Source of the DNA: Rotaria socialis
Lineage: Eukaryota > Rotifera > Eurotatoria > Philodinida > Philodinidae
Direction: 5' to 3'
Assembly: GCA_905331475.1 (NCBI GenBank)
Contig: CAJNYU010001455.1
Location: 124,001-188,000 of the forward strand
Length of the DNA stretch: 64,000 nt
This document shows positions 12,986 to 24,700 of the stretch, piece by piece. The notes beneath the pieces are model-generated. The model was given only the letters and a program-made list of their open reading frames with translations. It searched no databases and had not been told where the DNA came from. The first letter of the stretch is position 1, and every line of letters begins with the position of its first letter. Made by a program: the position numbers and the translations under genes.

Positions 12986-13418
12986 CACACACACGCGCGC
13001 GCGCACATACACTGATAAAAATATGTGGAGAAGAATAAACCCTCAATATCCGTTTATGAACGTCAAATCCGTTTAATTGGCACGATCAACCCTTTCTTAA
13101 ACCATTTTTTCCTCGGAAAAATCCGTAAGGGTATATCTCCCGTTGCAAATTCATATACCCTTGTGCTAATTTCTGTGTTGATAAACTCTTTTTCCGTAAT
13201 TGAGCCGAATCAACCCTGAATTTGAGCGTTTATTATTGCAATGATAAACCCTGCGTTTCAGGGTTAATTCGGCTGAATTACGGAAGAGGAGTTTATCAAC
13301 ATAGAAACTAGTACAAGGGTATATGAATTTGCAACGGGAGATGCCTATACACGGATATTGAGAGTTTATCCTTCTCCACATATTTTTATCAGTGTACACA
13401 CACACACACACACACACG
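12986..13418. repeat. (CA)n/(CG)n microsatellite split by a MITE
   Basis: CA/CG dinucleotide repeats lie on both sides (about 12986-13007 and 13397-13418) of the inverted-repeat element at 13010-13394. The simplest reading is one CA microsatellite interrupted by the insertion. Confidence 0.75.
13010..13394. mobile_element. Foldback MITE with TA target duplication
   Basis: The element begins CACTGATAAAAATATGTGG and ends with its reverse complement. It is flanked by TA on both sides (13008-13009 and 13395-13396), the target duplication of Tc1/mariner-type elements. Nearly the whole 385-bp element is one imperfect palindrome. The right arm pairs with the left except for an extra block of roughly 70-80 bases in the left arm (about 13053-13130). 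It encodes no transposase. Its ends do not match those of the Tc1-like element at 28 kb, so another source must have moved it. Confidence 0.85.
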
Positions 13419-14010
13419 ATTGATCCTTTATATATACATAAGACTAAAACTAATCGATTGTATATTTATACAAAATTAATTTTGGTATTAAATAGAATAT
13501 AGCTTTTAAGAATATTTGATATTGGAACTGATCTACGAACTTTTCGCAGATGAATATAGACGACTAAAGAAACTTAATCAGTCGATAAGCATGTTCGAGG
13601 CACACTTAATTCAATTATATAAATGTCATTCCTATCACCGACGTAGATAGATAATAAGAATAGATGGTCCATTGCATAAGTATATTTTCCAAAACCTTTC
13701 GATTAGATCAACATAGAAGAAATTTAATCTTATTTTTAATAATATTCATTGGTTTCAATCCATATAGAAAATCATTCCTATGAAACTCACCGTCTAAAAA
13801 AACGAGTAAACATAATTACATTTCAATAAGGAAAAGCAAACGTAGTTTTTATAATATACATTAAAAAACACTCAAAATTCTTTTTTATTTAAATGCGTAT
13901 TTATACAATGAAGGGAATATATAAATGAGAATAAAAAATCATATTATGTATGTCTATATAAACACAACACCGAGATGATAAATATCGACATGTTTTTATT
14001 TGTTTTCTTT
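13396..14010. other. Intergenic, no gene seen
   Basis: About 600 bases of AT-rich DNA between the MITE and the 3' end of the AMN1-like gene. No coding or RNA signal was recognised. Confidence 0.4.
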
Positions 14011-14859
14011 TTATTCAACCGGAATCGTCCAAACGAGGTATGACAATTGATGCGTATGTGGATTTAAATTTTGTCGAGAACGTTCAGTAAGTTTCGGACA
14101 CTGAATGAATCCGATTGTTTTTAAATTTGGGCAGTTTTTGAGCAAAAATAGGAAGCCATCATCTGTTATTTCGGTACACATTCTCAAATTTATTTCATTT
14201 AATGTATGATGAAATGCTGACTGTCCAATCGAGATCAATGAATCATCAGTTATAGAAGTTTGTGTTAAAGCTAGCGAGCGAAGATGAGTTAATTGTTGTA
14301 GACCATTAATACCTGCATCAGTCACTTTTATGCAACCAGTTAAATCAAGTTCCATTAGCCGCGAGCAATAGCTACCAATAGCAATTACACTTTCATCGGT
14401 TATATGTGAACAATGTAGTGCGCGTATTTTTCTCAACGATGGATATTGTTGAACAAATTGACTGAGGCCATAATCTGTTATTTGTAGACCACGTACATAT
14501 ATTATGGACGGATTTAATACTGATGTTGTTGGTGTATGTGGTGGAATTTCGTTTTGTGTTGAGGCTAAGTGTTGAAGACGTTTTCGTTCGATTTGTGCAG
14601 TTAATGAGCAACGTGCCATCAATGCTAACGATTGATCGGTTATGTCGACGCAATCCCGAAAATCGAATGTACGCGTACGACAATTCAGTAAAAATGGTAG
14701 ATTATCATCTGTTAAAAGACCACGATGAGAGAGCACAGTAAATAAACGCGCTTTCAGATTAACAGGTAAAGTATTTAATGTTGATGATTGTGTCAAAAGA
14801 AGCGTATTAAAATTGTTAACAACTGCATACTCACACAATGCTACTAATTTAGCTACCAT
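14011..14859 (-). CDS. AMN1: AMN1-like leucine-rich repeat protein
   Basis: A single-exon, 282-residue protein built mainly of cysteine-containing leucine-rich repeats of the FBXL type. The repeating pattern is 'L..LDLTGC.KVTDAGI..L' with ITD at each repeat, from about residue 65 to 265. The start (LPVNLKARLFTVLSHRGLLTDDN) and the end (YLVWTIPVE) both resemble the human AMN1 homologue, which has a similar length of about 258 residues. There is no F-box. In yeast Amn1 antagonises the mitotic exit network and helps cell separation; in animals the role is poorly known and probably protein-protein binding. The lack of introns is notable beside the intron-rich NAGK gene upstream. Confidence 0.85.
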   Translation of the reverse strand: MVAKLVALCEYAVVNNFNTLLLTQSSTLNTLPVNLKARLFTVLSHRGLLTDDNLPFLLNCRTRTFDFRDCVDITDQSLALMARCSLTAQIERKRLQHLASTQNEIPPHTPTTSVLNPSIIYVRGLQITDYGLSQFVQQYPSLRKIRALHCSHITDESVIAIGSYCSRLMELDLTGCIKVTDAGINGLQQLTHLRSLALTQTSITDDSLISIGQSAFHHTLNEINLRMCTEITDDGFLFLLKNCPNLKTIGFIQCPKLTERSRQNLNPHTHQLSYLVWTIPVE

Positions 14860-15130
14860 GATCTATAATGTAAAAAACAAAATATATAAAATTATCGATA
14901 ACATATTTTTAAAGCTAAAAGCCAATAAATTAATTTGATAACAATTTCAAAAAAAAGAAGACTAAAATTTTTGTATTTAGCCCTGTAGATTATTGCAAAA
15001 AATATGTCATTAAAAAATCACATGAACATTCCCAGAATAGCTAGAAAAAACGCACTAAGTAAAAAACAAATATTCAGGTTATTCAGCTAATAAATATAAT
15101 GTACATAGCCAATTAATCATGGAAATTTCT

Positions 15131-16610
15131 TCATACATCAATTGTATCGAGTGTAGTAAAACATTTTGTAAAGTCAACATTGGGAAGTGGAATGTCGTGT
15201 TTACGTGCAGCCCAAATTGCAGCGCCTAATTGATTCAACGAACAAGAAATAATTCAAAAGAGAAATTACTTTTTGCTTTTTTTCTCATACCGATTGCTGC
15301 GGACGATGTTAATTGAGCAAGTTCAACCTTATGAAACGGCAGTGCATTTCCATTTGATAGCGCATCAGTGAAACCTACCGATATGAAACTGTTTAATAAA
15401 TAATTCAAATAAAAATATCTATGTTCAACTAACTGAATATCAACAAAATATAGACTACACAGCAGTCATGATTATTTACCTGGTTTTAAAAATTTCCAAC
15501 TACGAAACACTGAACCCACCGCCACAACTCTTAATGTTCCTTGATCATATAATTTGGTTTCAATATGACCTGAAATGGCTCGAAGATGTGTACCTAGCAT
15601 AAAGCCAGCTTCTTTAAATAGTTCTTGACTTGCTGCATCATTATTATTCATAGCCACTAGAAATTGAAAGAAAAACAAAACATCGTTTTTTTACAAATCT
15701 GAACATCTAGAATTTTTTGTTTTTCGTAACGAACATTTAGCAATAACTTGAGTAAAACGTGCGATAAAATCTTTTTGAAAATTTTTATAAAAATAACTCA
15801 AAAGTTGGCTCATATCTTGAATCTATTTAAAGAAAAAAAAAACAATGTGGAAAACTGAGATTATGAATGAAAAACAAAATTTACTTTAAAATATACTTTT
15901 ATTTCATCACTTAATCTGGTTAAATCATGACGAGATAACTTTAGATTATCAGCATGATCAAAAACACATTTAATAGCTCGTTGAGCAATCCAATAACCAC
16001 TTCCTTCATCACCTAATAAATGACCCCATCTAAATAATAAGCTATGCAGAAAAAAAACAAAATCAATCGTAGATTTCTTTCTTACCCTCCGGCTCGTTTG
16101 CTTGAACCATCTCCATTGTAAACAACGCAATTTGAACCTGTTCCAGCAATAATGACAACTCCACCGTTGGGTACAGGTCCCAATAAATCTTCACCAATGG
16201 AAACTTTATTTGTGTCAACATTGAGCGATTGAAGTTCATTTCTTAAATTTGATTGTGACTCAATTTGTCCAGCACCACTTAATACCATACCCTAATATTA
16301 GGCTAGAGAATTATTCTAAAACAATTTTCTATTATGCTACTTACAACACTAACAATTTGTTCCCAATTCACTTCAGATTTAACAAGAATATCATCAATGA
16401 TTTGTTTCAATAATTTTGCTACATTATCAAACCCAAAAACCTTTCAACAAGAAGATTTAATTTAGTATTTAAAACTAAAGTAAAACAATTATTTACCCAA
16501 GGATTAGATGGTCCTCCTTGTACTGTTGCGTATACCTTACCAAACTCATCGATTAAGACTCCTTCAGTTTTCGTTGCACCACCTTCAATACCGATAAAAA
16601 ATCGATTCAT
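15131..16610 (-). CDS. NAGK: N-acetyl-D-glucosamine kinase, 8 exons
   Basis: Eight exons join in frame: 16610-16497, 16440-16345, 16291-16086, 16029-15885, 15822-15735, 15656-15480, 15374-15291 and 15225-15131, giving 334 residues (human about 344). The enzyme phosphorylates GlcNAc to GlcNAc-6-phosphate in cytoplasmic amino-sugar salvage. Family signatures are clear: phosphate-1 loop GIEGGATKTEGVLID near residue 8, GTGSNC, then GGWGHLLGDEGSGYWIA, VGSVFRSW and the C-terminal SSAAIGAAIWAA. The 7th exon uses the second of two possible acceptors; the first would bring a stop. One donor (15734) has a weak GTTCGT site. The human GGDQED motif, which carries the catalytic Asp, reads SGAGQIES here, so activity needs testing. 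BadF/BcrA-type family members are the only close alternative. Confidence 0.92.
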
Positions 16611-16996
16611 GATCTAAAGAATATGTAAAACTTAAATTGTTCTCTCATATGAAATAATTCATCATTAAAAAACGAAAAGAGAACTTTCAATAAAATAATC
16701 ATACAATAACACAACATCACGAGAGCAAAAAAAACCAAACGTACATGACAAAAGAAAAAAGTAAATATACATACATAACAACGAAAGAACGATTAACTAA
16801 GAAAAAAAGAAAAAAAGAAGTGCTACAGGGCTACCGGAGGAAAAAAGAGGACGACAAAATCATATATAAATGAAACATATCGTTTAAAGAGTTTCAGACC
16901 TCTGATAGAAATAAAAGCTTTTATATGACAACATACATACACAGAAAAACATGAATTGTTAAAAGTATTTGTCTCAGTCCATGATATTAGCAAACA

Positions 16997-19526
16997 CTAT
17001 CTGTTGTATGAGTTTAGATTACTCGGATATGACTGTGTTGAATTTATATTCGACTGTTCAGATGTAGTTGTATTAGATGAATAATCTAACGATTGTTGTT
17101 GCATTGTATATCCATTTGGACGATGATCAGCACGATTTTCTTTTATAAAAACAAAAACAAAAGTAGAAATACATTCAATTTTCTATATAAAATAAAACCT
17201 CTCTAGTATAGATCTAGTCAAAATTGAAACTTTCGCTACTATAAATTGTTTCCAGGAACGAGAACATCAACTAAATTTCTGTTCCTCAGAATGAAGAAGA
17301 TTGATTAATATACGTCAAACTAGAGATGTGTTTCCACGCAAAGGAATAGTGCACGCATCACTATCGTAAATAAATAGACAAGTAAAAACGCACAAACACT
17401 TTGGTCTATTTAAGAACCTGCTAGAAAATGTAGCACGAGGCTAGTGCTGGCTCTCTTAGATTGACATATTCAAGAAAATGTACGCTGATACTTCTCTCTA
17501 ACAATACTCATCGATAGAAACTTGTTATTTTCTTCTAAACAACCATTGGATAGTGTGTCGTAATGAAATTGTAACTCTACCTAGTACAACAATTATTTTA
17601 TTTAATATTTTAATTTAGAGACCAATAATATCATATTGACCAAGATGAACGCTACCATAAAATCATGAGATAATAGATCATGGGCTATTACATTTGCTTT
17701 TTAATTTAAATATCCGTAGTTAGCTTACTTCCTTTTCTGTATGTCACATGATTTTTAACAGTCATGCAGTATAACGGTAACCTTATGTTTCTCGTCCGAC
17801 AAATTAGTAATAAAACATTAGTAGTTCATATTACCGAACTTGTTATTGTTCATGAGACCGTAAACAAGTAAACGGTCACTGTTCACATAAATAGATTTTT
17901 TTGTATATAGGAGTCTTACTTTTAAAATATGACTGTGATGGTTGTTGTTGTTGTTGTTGCTGTTCATTGTGGTAATATTGTTGCTGTTGCTGTTGTTGCT
18001 CACCTTGACGGCGCTGTGTAGGTGGTGATGATTGAGATTGTTGTTGATAATTAGCTGAATTTGTCATAAGATTATTCATTGAACGATGTGATGGAAATCG
18101 ATTCGATTTTTGATTCCAATAAAGTTCATTATTTCCTCCGCTATAATTTCGGGTATAATTTCCACTGCCAGATCGGCGAGGATTATTATAGTTATTCCAA
18201 TATTGTTGTCCAGAATATTGGTTATGCTGTTGTTGTTGACCAGATTGATGATGATTATAATGTTGTTGATTTGATTGTGAATGACCTTTTGAATGATGTG
18301 ATGGAGCTGTTTCATTTAGATTTGAGTGATTTGCCGATTGTGTACCCGAATTGCTACCTGTTCGACGTGAACTCTCATGATTATTATTATCAAGCCAAAC
18401 TGAAAAAGAAAGCACACAGTCGAGATTTTTCATTTATGATTTTCAATGTTTGCTAGATTTACAGTCAGCTATTAGTTATCATCATCAAGAGTGAATCAAA
18501 ACGATAGAAAAATTTTATTGTCTATGTTTGAACGCAATCGTATTCAACTACTAGCAATAATCAGTATTCGTTTTTGTTGTTGTAGAGATAGCCAACAATA
18601 GGACCTTCAATCGACCTCATAGAACAAAACAAATCCACATAGACGAGGACTTTTTCTTTGTTGACAGTTCTCTGATCATTAGAACATTATTAATTAATTA
18701 TTAATATTGCCACTATTCTATGTATAGGCAGGTACCTTAGTTCAATATTTTTCTGTGTAACCTATAGCCAACAAACTATTAAGAAATATATTGTAGAACA
18801 TCAAATGGAAAAGTTTTGTGTGATAAGTTTACACAATAGCCATTCATAAAATTATTCAAAATATTTTTTTTTGTTGTTTTTTTCCTTCTAAAACTCGTTT
18901 TGTGCTTGATTACTATATGAAAGTCATGAAAAGAAGTTCAGTGAGTTAGGTCTCATGTGATAGCCGAAAAAGAGTCAAAATTATTATTCAAACAAGAGAT
19001 CACTATGTGCAATCATAGGCAAAAAAATCAGTGTGCGAAAGAAGTTTTTCTTAGACTCTATTAATTATGTATATATTACCAAAGACTTCTCTGCCAAATA
19101 TAAGATTAGAAAACCTTGAAATAAATAATTATTATAAACTTTACTAAGACTAACGAATATTTTAATGTCCATCTAAAATCATTCATACAAACCTCTTTGT
19201 AAATGTTGTATAATTTCTCCAACATTGGAAAAGCCTTCATTATTAATCGATGTTGATGAAGTTGTTGTTGATTCAGCCAAAGAACTTGTTCTTGAATTTT
19301 GTCCTGATCTATAGATATAGACGGAAAAAAAGCATAATTTAAGTCTCATTATCAAAAGGTATTCATTCTCAAACCGTTCATTATTGCTAGTCAAATTAAA
19401 TTGCTTTTCACCGCCTGATGAATTCGGTGTTGAAGAATTTGTCGATGGATAACGTTGATGTTGTTCTTCACGTGAGGTTGTATATTCTTCAGTAGCATTC
19501 GGCTCATTTGAATGTGTAGCACTCAT
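16997..19526 (-). CDS. Gln/Asn/Ser-rich disordered protein, 4 exons
   Basis: Four exons join in frame: 19526-19375, 19308-19193, 18399-17920 and 17139-16997, giving about 296 residues. I do not recognise the family. The first two exons are Ser/Thr-rich with one ordered-looking patch, FSNVGEIIQHLQRG. The third is dominated by Gln, Asn, His, Ser, Tyr and Arg-Gly, with several poly-Gln runs and YWNNYNNPRRSGSGNY, a prion-like composition seen in RNA-granule proteins. The last exon is Asn/Ser-rich and ends NLNSYNR. RNA binding is an inference from composition only. The second and third introns are long for this genome (about 790 and 780 bases); the first is 66 bases and starts GTTTGAG. Confidence 0.65.
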
Positions 19527-20566
19527 TATGATAGGAGTTTTATTTCAGAGATCTATAGGCTGGAAAGTACAAAAAAAAAGCGGTCAACAAAATTTTACTG
19601 GACAAAAAATAAACAAGCAAACAAATAATTCAAATTCAAACTATTGGATTGAACTAAAACAAATGATAACAAATATGATTAATTAGATTATATGATGACG
19701 ATGATGATATTTTTTAATTGTCAATAGTTTTTGAAGAAAAGCTTCAAATTAAAATATTAATAGAAACCAAAAAACTTCTGATTAATTAGCGGAAAAAGCG
19801 ACATCTGTTGTTTCATGTATATGTGTGTATATACATATATATATATATATTATCATAAGAATTGAATAATTTTTCTGCATCTATGGAATAGCAAAATTTT
19901 TAAAACATTAGTAAAATTCTAATCGATACGTTCCAGAAACTTCAGGATACTTATAAATAAATAAAAATGTTGATTTGGTATAAATTTATTGAAATACTCC
20001 AAATACACAAAAATATTCATTACATTTACCAATGGTATGATTCCTCACCTGGAGGATGCTTTCAAATAGAATAATAATTTAGTTATTATAATGCTTATGA
20101 AAAATATTTTTCTTGCTATGAATTATTAATTAAGAAATTTTCATTTCGTGCCTTTTTTCATATCGTCATTAAGTATAAGTTTTAAACTAGAAACACATTA
20201 ACAAAATACATTTGCCTTAGTAATAAAATATATTTTGTTTGCCACCATGCTAATTCATAACAACAGAAAATGAAGACCAATGAATTCCTTAAAATATCAT
20301 ACTGATATTTTTACTTAGTTTATTATGTAACAAACAAAATATAACAAAAAGATTCTAATCAGTCATATTGACTACAATTTTTATCTTATTGTTCATATTC
20401 ACAATGCTTCATCATACAAATATATGCATGTAAACTGGAAAAAGTTTTACTATACGATAAACTAAAGATAAACAAAAACATTTGTATTATCTTTGACAGA
20501 AAAATGTTTTTCAATTATACAATTAAAAAAAGTCTATCTGCTAAATTATGTATTATTTGCATTGTA
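19527..20566. other. Intergenic, no gene seen
   Basis: About 1 kb of very AT-rich DNA upstream of the Gln/Asn-rich gene and downstream of the small two-exon gene. It holds a GATGAC-type run near 19692 and an AT run near 19839-19850. No coding signal was found. Confidence 0.4.
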
Positions 20567-20964
20567 TCATTTCCCACAATGAGGACATGATTTAGTAGGT
20601 ATCGCATCAAGTTGATAATCGTTTGCATTATCATTACCTAGCTCCAATGAAAAATCATCTATAGATTCATCGATCACCAGTTTTATTCCTATGCGAGTTT
20701 GAATAGGTGAAACCACGATACCATTAATAAGCGTATGTATTATTCTTCCAAGTTTTTTACAACTAGTGAAATGAAATAAAGACATGATAATTAAAGACAA
20801 AAAGTAGAAGATTTTCATTTTATTTTTAACACTTACCAAGTTGAATCAATACCGGCATTAACATAAATCGAACCATCGGAATCTTCGATTTCCGTCAAAT
20901 GTCGATCTATTGGTTGAATCGTTGGCTTCCGAAATTTTTGTCGACGGACAATAGAGCTGCTCAT
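20567..20964 (-). CDS. Small conserved-looking protein with C-terminal CxxC, 2 exons
   Basis: Exon 1 (20964-20837) and exon 2 (20762-20567) join across a 74-base intron with a GTAAGT donor, giving 107 residues. I do not recognise it. The sequence is not low in complexity: a basic start (RRQKFRKP), then IYVNAGIDST, a hydrophobic core GRIIHTLINGIVVSP, an acidic stretch, and the final SCPHCGK. With the Cys pair at the exon junction (STCCKK), the terminal CPHC could form a small zinc site. An upstream in-frame continuation within exon 2's open frame is intron, not protein. Function unknown. Confidence 0.55.
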
Positions 20965-21180
20965 AGTGAAAAAGATATGTTATTACAAGGAAATTTAAAA
21001 AAACTGAAATAATTCTACGGAAAAACTTGATGGCACAGATGTGGCGTCTGTATTGAGTAGAAAGAGTAGATAAAAAAAAATAATGCTCAAGATGATGTTT
21101 AGTCAGTCTAACAGCAATATAATATAAATACTCATATATATATATACGTTCACTTGTCTTGCGTTCTGTCTCTCTCGCTG

Positions 21181-21181
<1 letters not shown>

Positions 21182-21220
<39 letters not shown>
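21182..21220. repeat. (GA)n microsatellite
   Basis: About 20 perfect GA dinucleotides, preceded by the complementary TCTCTCTCGCTGGCGAGAGA, so the tract begins with a small hairpin. Confidence 0.9.
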
Positions 21221-21223
<3 letters not shown>

Positions 21224-21506
21224 AGTACACAAACAGAGCGGTAGATATCAAATGGACGGCTGTTCAAGTTAGCTTCGCTCTACGCAATATCGACCTTTTT
21301 ATTCACTATTCAGTACCTTTATAATCAGCGTTGGCTAACTGATCGATCCTTCAAACATTATCAATAAAAATTATTGGATACTAGTCCTATTTTTGTATAC
21401 AATACGATCATATGATGTTTCTTTAATATTATTTTTCTTCGTAGAAAAAAACATTTTCTTTTTCTATTACATTAAAAACAAGAGAAAATAAGAGAATTGA
21501 AACAGA

Positions 21507-21541
21507 ACAACAGAAAGAAAGAAAGAAAGAAAAAGAGAGAG

Positions 21542-21580
<39 letters not shown>

Positions 21581-21608
21581 GAAAGAAAGAGAAAGAAAGA
21601 AAGAAAGA
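21507..21608. repeat. (GAAA)n purine tract
   Basis: About 100 bases of GAAA units with GAGA interruptions; one strand is entirely purine. It lies 200 bases past the HGS stop codon. Confidence 0.9.
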
Positions 21609-21795
21609 ATTAGATATGTGTTGGTACTTTATGTTGAATATTATTATGATAATACAATCAAAAAACAGCCAACTAAATCAGACAGACATTTCACTGTTTT
21701 GATTTTCTTAACGACATTTTATTATATATTATTCATGCTTTGAAAAGAAAAAAATAAAAAAGACAATTGCACAAAAAATGAGAAGAAAAACACTT

Positions 21796-24700
21796 CTAAT
21801 CGAATGTTATTAACTGTGGTTCAGGTTTTTCTTGATTGATGATCGGTGTTGTTTGTTGTTGTGGTGGTGGTGGTGATTGAGTATACGAAATGTTCGCATT
21901 AGTCATTGACATTTGACCATATGAATGATTATAATTGTTATCTAAACAAAAAGGGGGAAAATGGTTAACACAGATACTTCGACAAAGACAACTAGAAGTG
22001 ACGAATCAAATTGAAGATTGTTTTTTTCTCTATTAATAGAAATTGAAGTTTTTTTTGGCTATTAAATTATTCCAAAGTTAAGATACGTTTCTATAGAAAT
22101 CGAATTTTGGATATTTTCAAACTCGTTATAAAATAAAAATATGCATTCAAAATACCTCCAGTAGCTCCCATAGAGTAGATAATCGGTTGCGGAACTGGTG
22201 TTTGAGTTAATACATTAGCGTCTAGTTTTGGTGGATACATCATCATATGAGGATATTGAGATGGTGGTAAAGATTGTTGTGATGGAAGTGATGGTACAAC
22301 AGAATATTGATTTATTGGATCCATTGATGGCTGTGTTGGTAAAATTGCGTACGGTTGTTGATGAGCAGGATTTGACTGCGGCAATCGACTATAATCATAT
22401 GATGCAAGTGGCTAAAAACGAAAATAAGAATGATCTTGTTTGTAATGACGAATTTTAGTTATATTATGATATATATATATGTATATATATTAAGAGGATT
22501 AATCGATGCATGCACACATGAACAATTCTTGAATTTATTTAACATATGGCTATCGTCACGTTTAGACGGGAAAATGTACCGTTTTAATCTATGCGGAATT
22601 ATAGAATATGTTTGTTTGGATTTTTCTACATACCAATTGAGGATTTTGTACAAATTGTTCTCGTGCGAATGTTAATTGTCGTTGTTGTTCTAGACGATTT
22701 TTCATCTCAAGTTCTTGTTGTGCTAAACGTTGAAGATGTAATTGACGTTGATATTCAAGATATTCCTAAAAGTGAATAGAATAAAATACTGAAGATTTTT
22801 TTTGTCATTATATTTGTTTCCAGCGCTAACCTGTTTCTTTTGTCGCATAACATCAAGTTTTTGTGCTAATTGTATTTGTCGTTGTCGTTCACGTTCTAAA
22901 GCTTCTTGTTGTTTTCTTTCGCTATGTTCAGTACGTAGAGCATTCAGTGCTTCTCGTGCATCTTTTAATTGATTTAATTGATCTTGTAAATTTTCATAAT
23001 AAGCTGAACGAAAGCAAAATGAATTTTTTTAAAATTTTTCTTCAATACGCCTGATTTTCTTTTACTTCGTTTGTCTTCTAATAATTGCATGAAACGAGGA
23101 AGTTCAGGATGAAAATGTTGAAGCATAACAAAAACAGATTGAACAGATGTGTCCGTTGTAATATTTCTACTACGTTGTTGATTACTTAACATTCGAAATT
23201 TAAAATTATTTATATTATCAGTTACAATAGTTGTAAATTGATCAATTTCATTGTCGGTTATAAAACCATTCAATTCATTCTAAATATGATCGATAAATTC
23301 ATTTTCATAAAAATTCTATTAAACTAAATTTACTGGTATTTGTGTTGTATTATTTTCTATTTCATGTCCATTAGAAAAATTTGATGAATTAAAAGTTTCT
23401 CGTTGTTGTTGTTCCTGACGGCCTTTTTCGATATATTTTGTTAGTTCAGCATATTCATGATGATTATTATTAATTTCAGTCACACTCTACAAGAAAAAAA
23501 ACATAGTTTCAAATATTTGAATTTCTCATGGATAGAAAATCTTCAGAAATCGATATAATATTCTCATTTAACTTCGTAAAAAAAACCGAAAGCCCACAAG
23601 CCTGAGTAATCTATTCAAGTTTTAATCATTTGTCAAAGTTCTCGTATCAGATATCAGAATTTCCAGGCATTTTTATGAGCATTTCCGACGAAATCTGATT
23701 GCTGCCGAAAGGAGAAATTATCAATCTGAATACGAAATGCACTGGGCTATAATGTTTTGTAGTTTTCATTCGATGATAATTACCGGAGGATTATTATTAC
23801 TAGTATTAGGTGCAGATAAGAAACTTGACATAGCATATTTTTGTGTTAACATTTTTTTCTGCCGCTCTTTTTCTTCTGCTTCACTTTGTGAAATAGCCAA
23901 AGCAAGTTGAAATGATTCTTCTTCATCGATTTCAGCTTGAGTTTTAGTCTAGATCAAAGAAATGGTTCGTATTTTTTTCGAAATTCTTTTACGCATTTAT
24001 TTACTCGACTAGGTGCTATGCCACTAGTTGCTATTGCTGGTTTTGGTGTTAAAGTTGGTCTTGGACTTAATTGTGGGCTAATTAAATAAAAATGGTTAAA
24101 GAAGAATTTAAAAATTTCTTATCATTTTACCCAGTTGTTAATTTTTCATAGCATGCGTCACAAACACGTACGTCCCGATCCATACCATATTTTGGTATTG
24201 CGCATTGTTTTGATGCACCTATAAAAATAATGATTTTCTTGAATCAATATCAAAATCTTAGTAAAAATTTACATTTATTGCAAAAAATTTCTCCACATGC
24301 TCGGCAATGATGCTAAAAATGAAATCACGAATAATACATTTTTTGAATTCGAATTTCAATTTACTTTGCGGTTAAACGTTGTAAATACTTGTCGACAACG
24401 ATAGCATTCTTTATCATCTCGCCATTCCGGTGCTATGTCATTGTTTTCAAACATAACTTCACTCTCTTTCAACGGTGGAAAACGATAATTTTCAAGTTTC
24501 ATCAAATTATAAGTGTCAGTGAAAATTTTATATTGTTGACCTGAAATATTAATCTCATTATCTATTCAATAGAATCTATTCAACATACCAAGACCATGCG
24601 ACCAACATTGAATTAACTCAAGAACTTTATCGCGAATTACATCAGGTCCATTCTTAAAAAGTCAAATCTAATAAGTTCGTTTTTTCGTTTTGGAAAATAT

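Larger units (their letters stand above)
20965..21795. other. Intergenic with purine-rich microsatellites
   Basis: This stretch separates the small two-exon gene from the 3' end of HGS. It carries a GA tract at about 21182-21220 and a GAAA/GA tract at about 21507-21608. A run of leucine/serine codons on the minus strand here is only the shadow of the GA repeat. Confidence 0.6.

Noticed and set aside
20858-21232. Minus-strand open frame of 124 codons starting with a Leu/Ser run
   Set aside because: Its start is the GA microsatellite; only its end overlaps the true first exon of the small two-exon gene in another frame.
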